Virus record (IMG/VR): IMGVR_UViG_3300048928_000215
Coordinates: 1-27,778 of that record
Length of the DNA: 27,778 bases
Source: a virus
Strand: one strand, 5' to 3'
Positions 5,985 to 11,814 of the stretch are shown here, in pieces. The notes below the pieces were generated by a model. It did not search any database and had not been told where the DNA came from. It was given only the letters and a program-made list of their open reading frames with translations. The position numbers and the translations under genes are program-made. Every line of letters begins with the position of its first letter. Position 1 is the first letter of the stretch.

Positions 5985-6061
5985 AGGAAATATTCGAAAT
6001 TTTGCAGGTAGTCATCACTGTGGTGGCGTTTTCTTGGGTCTGCTTGGAGGGGCGCGCATGA
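5981..6061 (+). CDS. 26-residue hydrophobic peptide
   Basis: The ORF runs from ATG 5981 to TGA 6061 and overlaps both neighbours as ATGA (5981-5984 and 6058-6061), a mark of coupled translation. The product, MKEIFEILQVVITVVAFSW followed by VCLEGRA, has one stretch of about 15 hydrophobic residues that could span or dip into a membrane. An AGAGGG ribosome site lies upstream. It is too short for standard gene callers. Double coupling favours a real gene. Its function is unknown; it may mainly carry ribosomes to the downstream regulator. Confidence 0.5.
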   Translation: MKEIFEILQVVITVVAFSWVCLEGRA

Positions 6062-6735
6062 AGTTGATCAACGCAAGGCAGGTATGGACAGAATCGCAGC
6101 ACGAATCGAACGCGTCGATCAGCGCTGTGGCTATCGACAAGGCGGAATCGGCGCCGGTACAGAAGGGCAGCCGAATGCGCCGCCATGAGGCCGTGTTTGC
6201 TGCCTTGGGGGATGACAAGGAAGAACGCATCCAGATCGTTCGGCAGAAGATCAGTATCAGCGAGACTCGCCGCACACCTATTGGTCGATCTACCGCCCGC
6301 GCCGCGCACCTGGCAACCATCGGCAAGGTCTTGCGCGCCATCGACACGCTGCCGTTCCAGGTACAACAGTTCGGGCACTACCTGTATCACCCGGCGATGA
6401 CCATGCGCCACGTCATGAATGCGGTGTTGCTGATTACCGCCCATGCCAAGTTGCCAGACCTCACTTCGGCCAAGCGCGTGAAGGCGCAGTACCTGGTGAC
6501 TCTGGCGTTGCAATCGTACAAGGGCGAGGTCGTCGGGGCGGCAGAGTGGGGGCCGGCCCGAGTCGCCGCCGAGATGAAGACCTTCTTCGGCGTGACGATT
6601 GATCCGAAGAACTGGACGCGCGATTGGCTCGACCTATGGGAATCCCTGAAAGAAGTCATCAAAGAAGTGGATATTCAGGCACAGCAGCCGGTATGGCAGG
6701 TCATTCACGCGGAAAAAGAAGAAGAAGCGGCATAA
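6058..6735 (+). CDS. hypothetical protein in the Q (late antiterminator) position
   Basis: This 225-residue protein starts MKLINARQVWTESQHESN. ATG 6058 is preferred over an in-frame ATG at 6034 because GGAGGGG (6046-6052) is well spaced and the ATG overlaps the preceding stop. It is basic in the middle (around residues 40-85, with MRRHEAVFAALGDD and ETRRTPIGRS) and has a Trp-rich C-terminus. It lies last in the early operon, directly before a promoter-terminator pair of the pR'/tR' kind. By position it is the best candidate for the late antiterminator. I recall relatives in Pseudomonas phages but cannot confirm a Q family match, so function is inferred from context only. Confidence 0.8.
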   Translation: MKLINARQVWTESQHESNASISAVAIDKAESAPVQKGSRMRRHEAVFAALGDDKEERIQIVRQKISISETRRTPIGRSTARAAHLATIGKVLRAIDTLPFQVQQFGHYLYHPAMTMRHVMNAVLLITAHAKLPDLTSAKRVKAQYLVTLALQSYKGEVVGAAEWGPARVAAEMKTFFGVTIDPKNWTRDWLDLWESLKEVIKEVDIQAQQPVWQVIHAEKEEEAA

Positions 6736-6740
6736 ACATA

Positions 6741-6769
6741 TTGACATGACGGGGAATTGCGCGTACTTT
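6741..6769 (+). promoter_or_regulatory. strong sigma70 promoter, probable late promoter pR'
   Basis: A perfect TTGACA (6741-6746) is followed by a 17-base spacer and TACTTT (6764-6769), 4 of 6 to the -10 consensus. It starts 6 bases after the stop of the putative late regulator. The only element before the next gene is the terminator at 6812. Confidence 0.8.
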
Positions 6770-6787
6770 TCCCATAGTGCGCAATTC
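6754..6787. repeat. inverted repeat spanning the late promoter -10 box
   Basis: GAATTGCGC (6754-6762) and GCGCAATTC (6779-6787) are perfect 9-base arms around 16 bases that contain the -10 box. The left arm lies in the -35/-10 spacer, where lambda has its Q binding element. The right arm would be in the early transcribed region. A binding site for the late regulator is possible. Confidence 0.6.
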
Positions 6788-6811
6788 ACGCAACACGCAC
6801 ACGAATATCTG

Positions 6812-6837
6812 AACCCGGCCATCGAGCCGGGTTTTTT
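6812..6837 (+). terminator. intrinsic terminator, probable tR'
   Basis: AACCCGGC (6812-6819), the loop CATCGA and GCCGGGTT (6826-6833) form an 8-bp stem that runs into six T residues (6832-6837). Its T tract lies about 60 bases downstream of the presumed start site. In the absence of antitermination it would stop transcripts from the promoter at 6741. Confidence 0.85.
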
Positions 6838-6903
6838 ATTGCTCAATTGCAGGCGAAAGACCGGAAAGACCCTCCTGCTCATTCAATACAAGAGGATCTA
6901 CCG

Positions 6904-7143
6904 ATGCCGCATATCACTCGCTGCAAAATGACTCTTCGCGCCAAAGGACCCGTTCAGGGCTCGTCGGAATCGCTGACCCGTTTGTGCTTCGGCGCTGTGT
7001 GGTCGGCCAACCCTGCGGAAGAGGATGCGATCTACGGCAAGTACACCCCATACGGCGAATACGTCGTGAACGTGGTTGCCGATCGCGCCGGGCAATTCGA
7101 GGAAGGTAAGGACTACTACTTCGATATCTCGCCAGCTTTCTGA
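6904..7143 (+). CDS. small hypothetical protein, first gene after the late promoter
   Basis: This 79-residue protein starts MPHITRCKMTLRAKG. ATG 6904 has GAGGA upstream (about 8 bases); a longer frame from 6847 lacks a ribosome site. The product looks like a small beta-rich domain: LTRLCFGAVW, then YGKYTPYGEYVVNVVAD and a C-terminal GKDYYFDISPAF. No membrane span or catalytic motif is seen. I recall similar small proteins near the lysis genes of Pseudomonas prophages, all without a function. It sits just downstream of the probable tR' terminator, so it would be made once antitermination is active. Confidence 0.75.
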   Translation: MPHITRCKMTLRAKGPVQGSSESLTRLCFGAVWSANPAEEDAIYGKYTPYGEYVVNVVADRAGQFEEGKDYYFDISPAF

Positions 7144-7391
7144 ATTCACCGCAGCCAGGGCGGCCTCACGGATGCCTGGACGTCGATAGCCGGATAGTGC
7201 GACGTACGGAATCAACACCGGCAGCCCGCGCATCCTGCACACCAACGCTTACAGGGTGGCGCGAGACTGGACTGCGAGATCGATGCAAAGGGGCGTCGGC
7301 GCAGAGAAGGTCTTCGGCGGACAGGAGGGGAAAGACCCTCACACCTATTTCGGGCCTCGCATTAAGCGGGGCCTTTCGCGCCAGTCAGAAT
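7144..7391. other. gap without a convincing gene
   Basis: No frame here has both a start with a ribosome site and coding-like composition. One plus-strand frame stays open from about 7190 to 7423 and reads plausibly (for example TYGINTGSPRILHTNAY) but has no ATG until well inside. It may be a decayed gene fragment. The stretch ends with the hairpin at 7353-7376. Confidence 0.4.
7353..7376 (+). terminator. hairpin terminator, weak T tract (left of twin pair)
   Basis: GGCCTCGC (7353-7360), the loop ATTAA and GCGGGGCC (7366-7373) are followed by only three T residues. It closely resembles the hairpin at 7718-7742. The two bracket the leftward gene 7392-7616. Confidence 0.55.
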
Positions 7392-7616
7392 CTACAAAGA
7401 TCGGTGCCAAGTTACTTCGGTGATGCCGCTTAATCTCACGAAATCTCGCATCGCTCTGATTGTTCCGCCGCATGGCGGACCTGAACCAAGATTGCTGCCA
7501 GAGTGAATTAAGGATAGGTAGCAAGCATCCGCCTCTGTCATGGTTGTCGAGGGATGGGCGAACACGACGCGGTACCCGTTGAAGCTGTAGCAGATAATAA
7601 AATTCGAGAGCTTCAC
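7392..7616 (-). CDS. small leftward protein, DUF6555-like
   Basis: From the GTG at 7616-7614 it encodes 74 residues beginning MKLSNFIICYSFNGYRVVF and ending ITEVTWHRSL. GAGG sits 6 bases upstream of this GTG. Alternative starts are ATG 7628 and GTG 7634. The pattern of an opening beta hairpin (F-I-x-Y-x-x-x-G), MTEADA in the middle, and a closing G-I-x-x-V-x-W-R resembles small Pseudomonas proteins I know as DUF6555, from memory only. It is opposed to all neighbouring late genes and bracketed by two nearly identical terminator hairpins, so it looks like an inserted cargo gene. Its role is unknown. Confidence 0.6.
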   Translation of the reverse strand: MKLSNFIICYSFNGYRVVFAHPSTTMTEADACYLSLIHSGSNLGSGPPCGGTIRAMRDFVRLSGITEVTWHRSL

Positions 7617-7717
7617 GGCGGGCCTCATGGCCACTGGCTATCATCTGTTGAGCCTAGTATGGGTGCGAGTAAATTGCTCTTGCCTCCGGTCTGAATGATT
7701 CAAAACTCTTTATTTGA

Positions 7718-7742
7718 GCCTCGCCAATGTGCGGGGCTTTTT
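7718..7742 (+). terminator. intrinsic terminator (right of twin pair)
   Basis: GCCTCGC (7718-7724), the loop CAATGT and GCGGGGC (7731-7737) are followed by five T residues (7738-7742). It lies about 100 bases upstream of the holin start, so lysis gene expression would also need antitermination or a promoter in 7743-7839, where I see no clear one. Confidence 0.75.
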
Positions 7743-7839
7743 CGTTTTCGGCTCCACCACACCCATCGCTCTGAGCTGGGAGTGCTGCTGGAGCCGGATC
7801 TATCAATCTCCCCGAGAGGGAGCCATTGGATTCTCAATC

Positions 7840-8154
7840 ATGCCGGACAGACCTGAGAGCTGGGCCAAGTTCTGGGAGGCAATGAGCAATCCACTCCTAC
7901 AGGGCGCAATTATGGCGATCCTCATCTCCCTCTTGCGCGTGCTCTATGACGCCAAAGAAACCAGCAAGCGCCGAATCATCTTCGAAGCGCTGATCTGCGG
8001 AGGCCTGAGCCTGTCGGCCAGTAGCGTTATCGCCTGGATGGAGTGGCCATCGAATCTTTCAGTTGCTGCCGGCGGGGCCATCGGCTTCCTCGGCGTTACT
8101 GCCATTCGCGAAATGGTGACCCGCTTCCTTGGTCGCAAGGTGGATTCACTATGA
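7840..8154 (+). CDS. lambda S-type holin
   Basis: This 104-residue protein starts MPDRPESWAKFWEAMSN. It has three hydrophobic segments: GAIMAILISLLRVLY (about 23-37), IFEALICGGLSLSASSVIAW (about 47-66) and LSVAAGGAIGFLGVTAI (about 73-89). The C-terminus is basic (RFLGRKVDSL). Segment spacing, GxIGFxG in the third span and size fit the class I lambda S holin family, which opens lesions in the inner membrane at a set time. ATG 7840 is chosen because residues before it (frame from 7714) are encoded by the terminator region. The ribosome site is weak. The gene overlaps the Rz-like gene by ATGA. Confidence 0.88.
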   Translation: MPDRPESWAKFWEAMSNPLLQGAIMAILISLLRVLYDAKETSKRRIIFEALICGGLSLSASSVIAWMEWPSNLSVAAGGAIGFLGVTAIREMVTRFLGRKVDSL

Positions 8155-8528
8155 AGGCGTTCGCAGCTGCAGCAATCATCGCGCTCGTTGCCTGCCTGTT
8201 GCTGGGTATTCAGCATTACCAGGTCATTGCGCTTGAGGGGCAGGTGACGATCGAGGCCAAGAGCAAGAACGACGCCATCGCGGCCAACACCGAAAGCCAG
8301 GCCACCATCACCACGCTACGGGCCGAAGCCCAGCGCAATGCTGACTACCTGAAAGACTTGAACAAGCGAATCAAGGCCAGCGAAGACAAAGCCAAAAAGG
8401 CGAGGAAAGACTTTGAAGATCTCAAGCGCAACAGCAAGCCTGTTCGTGATTGGGCTGCTCAGCCTCTGCCTGACGGCCTGCGCGGGAAGCCCGGCAGTGG
8501 TGACAAAGACACAGGCCGTAAGAATTGA
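8151..8528 (+). CDS. Rz: Rz-like inner-membrane spanin (i-spanin)
   Basis: This 125-residue protein has an N-terminal membrane anchor (residues 1-20, MKAFAAAAIIALVACLLLG). A long charged helical periplasmic domain follows (about 30-105, rich in Lys, Glu and Ala with coiled-coil character, for example LKDLNKRIKASEDKAKKA), and the C-terminal tail is rich in Pro, Gly and Asp. This is the Rz plan: it pairs with Rz1 to fuse the inner and outer membranes in the last step of lysis. ATG 8151 overlaps the holin stop. The Rz1 gene begins inside it in the +1 frame. No endolysin lies between holin and Rz. Confidence 0.88.
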   Translation: MKAFAAAAIIALVACLLLGIQHYQVIALEGQVTIEAKSKNDAIAANTESQATITTLRAEAQRNADYLKDLNKRIKASEDKAKKARKDFEDLKRNSKPVRDWAAQPLPDGLRGKPGSGDKDTGRKN

Positions 8529-8691
8529 AGCGCCCGAGCTAATTCCCTGTGAGCGGATCGACGCGGCCGAGTCTGAGGCTGGCCTTCGCCTGAACGGCGA
8601 TGTGTGGGAGCTCAAGGATCAGGCCATCAAACTGCTGGACACGTGTGCCGACCAGGTGGACGCCCAAATCAAGCGCAGTCAGAGCAAGTAA
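8413..8691 (+). CDS. Rz1: Rz1-like outer-membrane lipoprotein spanin (o-spanin)
   Basis: This 92-residue protein has a TTG start at 8413 and a well-spaced AGGAAA ribosome site. The signal peptide (1-22) ends in the lipobox LTAC with Cys23 as the lipidated residue. The mature part begins with a Pro-containing stretch and continues as a helical domain (LKDQAIKLLDTCADQVDAQ). The gene starts inside Rz in another frame, with 116 bases of overlap, and runs past its end, the partly embedded Rz/Rz1 arrangement. The protein is anchored in the outer membrane and binds Rz across the periplasm. Two further Cys residues (46 and 77) may form disulfides. The TTG start suggests low expression relative to Rz. 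Confidence 0.88.
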   Translation: MKISSATASLFVIGLLSLCLTACAGSPAVVTKTQAVRIEAPELIPCERIDAAESEAGLRLNGDVWELKDQAIKLLDTCADQVDAQIKRSQSK

Positions 8692-8693
8692 TC

Positions 8694-8729
8694 CGCGACA
8701 CGTTTCGCGAATCATCAAATTGTGTCGCG
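8694..8729. repeat. long inverted repeat, copy 2 (CGCGACAC-N20-GTGTCGCG)
   Basis: The arms CGCGACAC (8694-8701) and GTGTCGCG (8722-8729) flank 20 bases that begin GTTT and end AAATT. The right arm extends outward to the palindrome TGTCGCGACA (8723-8732), the mirror image of copy 1. It lies between the Rz1 stop (8691) and the gene at 8745. Confidence 0.8.
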
Positions 8730-8744
8730 ACATTGGAGAAGGGC

Positions 8745-8933
8745 ATGACCAACGTCACCCGCTTGCATCACGCATTGCCGCTGAGTCCCGCCATAAACCA
8801 GGCGATCACTGAACTGGATAGCGCCATTGCCAAAGCGATTGACGCTGCCAAGGCTGCCGGTCTCCCTCAGGGCTTGGTCGTATCACTCTTGCACGGGCAC
8901 GCCCAGGTGCAGACCAACATGATGGTGAGCTGA
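8745..8933 (+). CDS. small hypothetical protein
   Basis: This 62-residue protein starts MTNVTRLHHALPLSPAIN and is predicted to be helical, with LDSAIAKAIDAAKAAGL and a C-terminal GLVVSLLHGHAQVQTNMM. GGAGAAGGG precedes the ATG, which excludes the longer frame from 8604 that would overlap Rz1. The stop directly abuts the next ATG (TGAATG), so it is coupled to the HslV-like gene. I recall similar short proteins with LLHGHA in Pseudomonas prophages but not a function. It is the first gene after inverted repeat copy 2. Confidence 0.75.
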   Translation: MTNVTRLHHALPLSPAINQAITELDSAIAKAIDAAKAAGLPQGLVVSLLHGHAQVQTNMMVS

Positions 8934-9377
8934 ATGACGACCATTGCCTACAAAGAAGGCGTGATCGCCTATGACTCGCGTGAAACCCTGGGCACAACTA
9001 TCGTCGATGACGACTGCGACAAGTGTCAGGCCTCAGGCGGGGTTCAGTTCTTCTGTACAGGCTCGACACCCGACTACGACGCGCTGATAGCTGCCTACTT
9101 CGGTGAAAAGTCATCCGTGGTGATAGAGGCTGGCGGTATAGCTCTGGACAATGGGGTGTTGTGGTTGCTCGGGTACAGCGAAACTACTGGCTTCTGGAAG
9201 GATCGTCTCAGGCTGGATAACCCTTTCGCCGTCGGCAGCGGCTCAAGCCATGCCCTCACGGCAATGGACATGGGCGCCACTGCCTATCAGGCTGTAGAAA
9301 TGGCCATGAAGCGCGATAGCTGCACTGGCGGCAAGATCAGAACGCTCACTGTGAAGGCGTCCGAGCCTGCCGCCTGA
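8934..9377 (+). CDS. HslV/proteasome-like Ntn hydrolase
   Basis: This 147-residue protein begins MTTIAYKEGVIAYDSRETLG. After Met removal the N-terminal Thr would be the nucleophile. Alignment with E. coli HslV (TTI, then IAGDGQATLG, then Lys33) puts Asp14 and Lys30 (Met-inclusive numbering) at the catalytic Asp17 and Lys33. CTGS (41-44) fits the oxyanion glycine, AVGSGSSHA (99-107) fits the conserved Ser129 loop, and DSCTGGKIRTL (128-138) fits the final Asp/Ser loop. The residues therefore point to an active self-compartmentalising peptidase-type fold, though shorter than HslV (about 176). No ATPase partner is encoded nearby. Substrate and assembly are unknown. It might process capsid or host proteins; this is speculation. 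Confidence 0.75.
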   Translation: MTTIAYKEGVIAYDSRETLGTTIVDDDCDKCQASGGVQFFCTGSTPDYDALIAAYFGEKSSVVIEAGGIALDNGVLWLLGYSETTGFWKDRLRLDNPFAVGSGSSHALTAMDMGATAYQAVEMAMKRDSCTGGKIRTLTVKASEPAA

Positions 9378-9381
9378 TGAA

Positions 9382-9711
9382 TCAACTGCGGAACGTTTCA
9401 ACTCTCTGCGGCATAGCAGGGAACCACAGCCATTCGCCGTCCTGCATCGGGGTATTGAAGTTGCGCTTCACCTCGAACACACGATCATCCCCATTGGTAC
9501 CGGTTACCGACAGGATGTGCGCCGATTGCCAGCCCTTGAATTGTTCGCTCTTCAGGCCAAGCCAGCCTGCGCGGAGCACGAGCGCGCTGGTATTGTCTGC
9601 GCCGGTGTAAATGGTCCGCTCTCCAGGGTTAAAGGTGAATGGAATACCGGTCAATCGAACCGATTCATCATTGTCCGTATAGACCTCAATGTCCGCAGTA
9701 ATTAATCCCAC
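9382..9711 (-). CDS. hypothetical leftward protein
   Basis: This 109-residue protein comes from GTG 9711-9709, chosen because AAGGAG lies 7 bases upstream. A longer frame from ATG 9786 would add a hydrophobic Trp-rich N-terminus (MLKQGLKWWLVAGIGGG), possibly a signal-like segment, but has a poor ribosome site. The protein looks beta-rich: IEVYTDNDESVRLTGIPFTF, then ERTIYTGADN and a C-terminal GEWLWFPAMPQRVE. The gene is opposite to the late genes and its stop is four bases from that of the HslV-like gene. If the long form is right, its start lies only 14 bases from that of the small terminase. The family is not recognised. Confidence 0.65.
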   Translation of the reverse strand: MGLITADIEVYTDNDESVRLTGIPFTFNPGERTIYTGADNTSALVLRAGWLGLKSEQFKGWQSAHILSVTGTNGDDRVFEVKRNFNTPMQDGEWLWFPAMPQRVETFRS

Positions 9712-9800
9712 GATGCTGCTCCTTGCGTTTAGTTGACCGCCACCAATACCGGCAACAAGCCACCATTTCAATCCCTGCTTTAGCATTACCGAGAACGCCC

Positions 9801-10325
9801 ATGACGACCAAGCTACCCGACTGGGAGGCAATCGAACGCGCCTACCGGGCCGGGATGCTTTCTTTGCGAGCAATGGCGGAACAGTTCGGCTCCAAGGAGT
9901 CGACAATCCGCAGTAGGGCGTCCAAGAACGGATGGAAGATGGATCTGACCGCCCAGGTAAAGGCGGCGACCAAAGAGAAGCTTTCGCGCAGTACTTCGCG
10001 CACGACTGTCGCGCAATCCGATGTGCGCGAAGATGCGCAGATTATCGAGGAAGCCTCCGACGTGGCGGCCTCTATCGTGCTGTCGCACCGCACCGATCTT
10101 GCGCAATGGCGTGGTATAGCCAACAAGTTGCGCGATGCGCTCGATGCGCTACCGGTTACGGAAGAAAACCACGGCGACTTCGCCCGATCCTTGAACGCTG
10201 GTGTTGACGCACAGCTGAAGGTCATCAAGGGCGAACGCCAGGCCTATAACCTCGACACGGAGACAGGTGACAAGACAGTCAGCGACCTGGCCGCGATGAT
10301 GGACGAACTATCGAAGGAAGCCTGA
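9801..10325 (+). CDS. terS: small terminase subunit
   Basis: This 174-residue protein starts MTTKLPDWEAIERAYRAG. The N-terminal half holds a helix-turn-helix like those of terminase small subunits (LSLRAMAEQFGSKESTIRSRASKNGW, residues about 20-45). A helical oligomerisation region and an acidic C-terminus follow. The role is to recognise the packaging site and regulate the large subunit encoded one base downstream of its stop. ATG 9801 is chosen because the frame upstream (from 9723) overlaps the divergent gene. The ribosome site is modest (GAGA). Its position next to the large terminase and its DNA-binding motif make this a confident call. Confidence 0.85.
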   Translation: MTTKLPDWEAIERAYRAGMLSLRAMAEQFGSKESTIRSRASKNGWKMDLTAQVKAATKEKLSRSTSRTTVAQSDVREDAQIIEEASDVAASIVLSHRTDLAQWRGIANKLRDALDALPVTEENHGDFARSLNAGVDAQLKVIKGERQAYNLDTETGDKTVSDLAAMMDELSKEA

Positions 10326-10326
10326 C

Positions 10327-11814
10327 ATGAAGCCCGAGCACATGAAGCTGCTCCGGGACAAGCGTTGGAGGCTGAACAATCTCTACTTCATCACGGACAA
10401 GCAGGGCAAAAAGGTCCGCTTCCGGATGACGGACGAGCAGATCGAGTACTTCGATGGAATGCACACCCGCAACATCATCCTGAAGGCTCGGCAGCTCGGC
10501 TTCACCACTGAGTGCTGCATCATCCAGCTCGACGCCGCTCTATTCGAGTCGGCCAAGTGCGCGCTGATCGCTCACACCCTGAACGATGCCAAGCGTCTGT
10601 TCCGGGAGAAGGTGAAGTACGCCTACGACAACCTGCCGGCCGAGATTCGCGCTGCCAACCCGGCGAGCAACGATGCTGCCGGTGAGCTTGTTTTCAGCAA
10701 GGGCGGCTCGCTCTACGTCAGCACCTCATTCCGGGGCGGCACGCTGCGTTACCTGCATGTGTCCGAGTTCGGGAAGATCTGCGCCAAGTTTCCACACAAG
10801 GCCCGCGAGATCGTCACCGGCGCCTTCGAGGCTGTGGCCACCGATTGTTTCGTCACCATTGAGTCGACGGCAGAGGGCAGGGCCGGCTACTTCTTCGATT
10901 ACTCGCAGAGTGCCGAGCGCCAGCAACTGGCTGGTGTGCCCCTGGGCCTGCTGGATTGGAAGTTTTTCTTTTTCAGCTGGTGGAAGAACAAGGCCTACTC
11001 GCTGGACTCCACCGACGTGATGATCCCGCAGCGCCTGACCGATTACTTCAACGAACTGCACGCCAAGCACGGGATCGTCACGAACGACGGCCAGCGCGCC
11101 TGGTACGCGGCCAAGGAGAAGACCCTCGGCGACGACATGAAGCGGGAATATCCGTCTCTGCCGGCCGAAGCCTTCCAGCAGTCGATCGAGGGCGCTTACT
11201 ACGCCCAGCAGTTCACCAAGCTTTACGCCAATCAGCGTGTCGGTGTGCTGCCGAACAACAACCATTTGCCGGTGATGACTTTCTGGGATATCGGCGTCGG
11301 CGACTCCACGGCCATTTGGTTCGTGCGTCAGGTCGGCGAGGAATATCACATCATCGATTACTACGAGAACTCGGGCGAAGGTCTGCGCCACTACATGAAG
11401 GTGCTGAAGGATCGTGGCTACACGTATTCAGAGCATTGGGGGCCGCATGACATCGATAACCGCGAGTTCGGCAGCGATGCCAAGACCCGCCGCGAGCTGG
11501 CCCGTGAGGGCTACGACATCGACGGGCAGAAGTACTGCATGACATTCCAGGTCGTTCCAAAGCTCGGTATCAACGACGGCATTGAGCAGGCTCGCGAGAT
11601 CCTGCCCAAGTGCGCCTTCGATGAATCCAAATGCGAGGAAGGAATCGCCTGCCTTGAGAACTACCGCAAGGAATGGGACGACAAGCGCGGCTGCTGGAAA
11701 GACAAACCGCTTCACGACTGGACGTCTCACGGCTCCGACGGATTCCGGTACTTCGCTGTCGCCAAGAGCGCAAGGAAGCCGGTCAAATCAATCAAAATGG
11801 GATTTGCACGCTAA
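10327..11814 (+). CDS. terL: large terminase subunit (packaging ATPase and nuclease)
   Basis: This 495-residue protein has an N-terminal ATPase with a Walker A-like LKARQLGFTT (52-61), YVSTSFRGGTLRYLHVSEF including the Walker B end with Glu147, and a coupling motif ESTAEG (179-184). The C-terminal RNase H-like nuclease has Asp321 in TFWDIGVGDS, Asp344 in HIIDYYE, HD at 374-375 and an acidic pair near DGFRYF (471-476). It translocates phage DNA into the prohead through the portal and cuts the concatemer. GGAAG precedes the ATG. Its stop overlaps the portal start by one base (TAATG). Length and motif order are typical. I could not tell headful from cos packaging. Confidence 0.95.
   Translation: MKPEHMKLLRDKRWRLNNLYFITDKQGKKVRFRMTDEQIEYFDGMHTRNIILKARQLGFTTECCIIQLDAALFESAKCALIAHTLNDAKRLFREKVKYAYDNLPAEIRAANPASNDAAGELVFSKGGSLYVSTSFRGGTLRYLHVSEFGKICAKFPHKAREIVTGAFEAVATDCFVTIESTAEGRAGYFFDYSQSAERQQLAGVPLGLLDWKFFFFSWWKNKAYSLDSTDVMIPQRLTDYFNELHAKHGIVTNDGQRAWYAAKEKTLGDDMKREYPSLPAEAFQQSIEGAYYAQQFTKLYANQRVGVLPNNNHLPVMTFWDIGVGDSTAIWFVRQVGEEYHIIDYYENSGEGLRHYMKVLKDRGYTYSEHWGPHDIDNREFGSDAKTRRELAREGYDIDGQKYCMTFQVVPKLGINDGIEQAREILPKCAFDESKCEEGIACLENYRKEWDDKRGCWKDKPLHDWTSHGSDGFRYFAVAKSARKPVKSIKMGFAR

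Noticed and set aside
7144-7391. tRNA gene or attachment site
   Set aside because: No TTCGANTCC-type T loop, no acceptor stem pairing and no repeated core were found here or elsewhere in the window.
7197-7433. Rightward 78-residue ORF in the gap after 7143
   Set aside because: Its composition is Arg/Ser/Thr-rich as in shadow frames, it has no ribosome site, and it overlaps the leftward 7392-7616 gene and a terminator hairpin.
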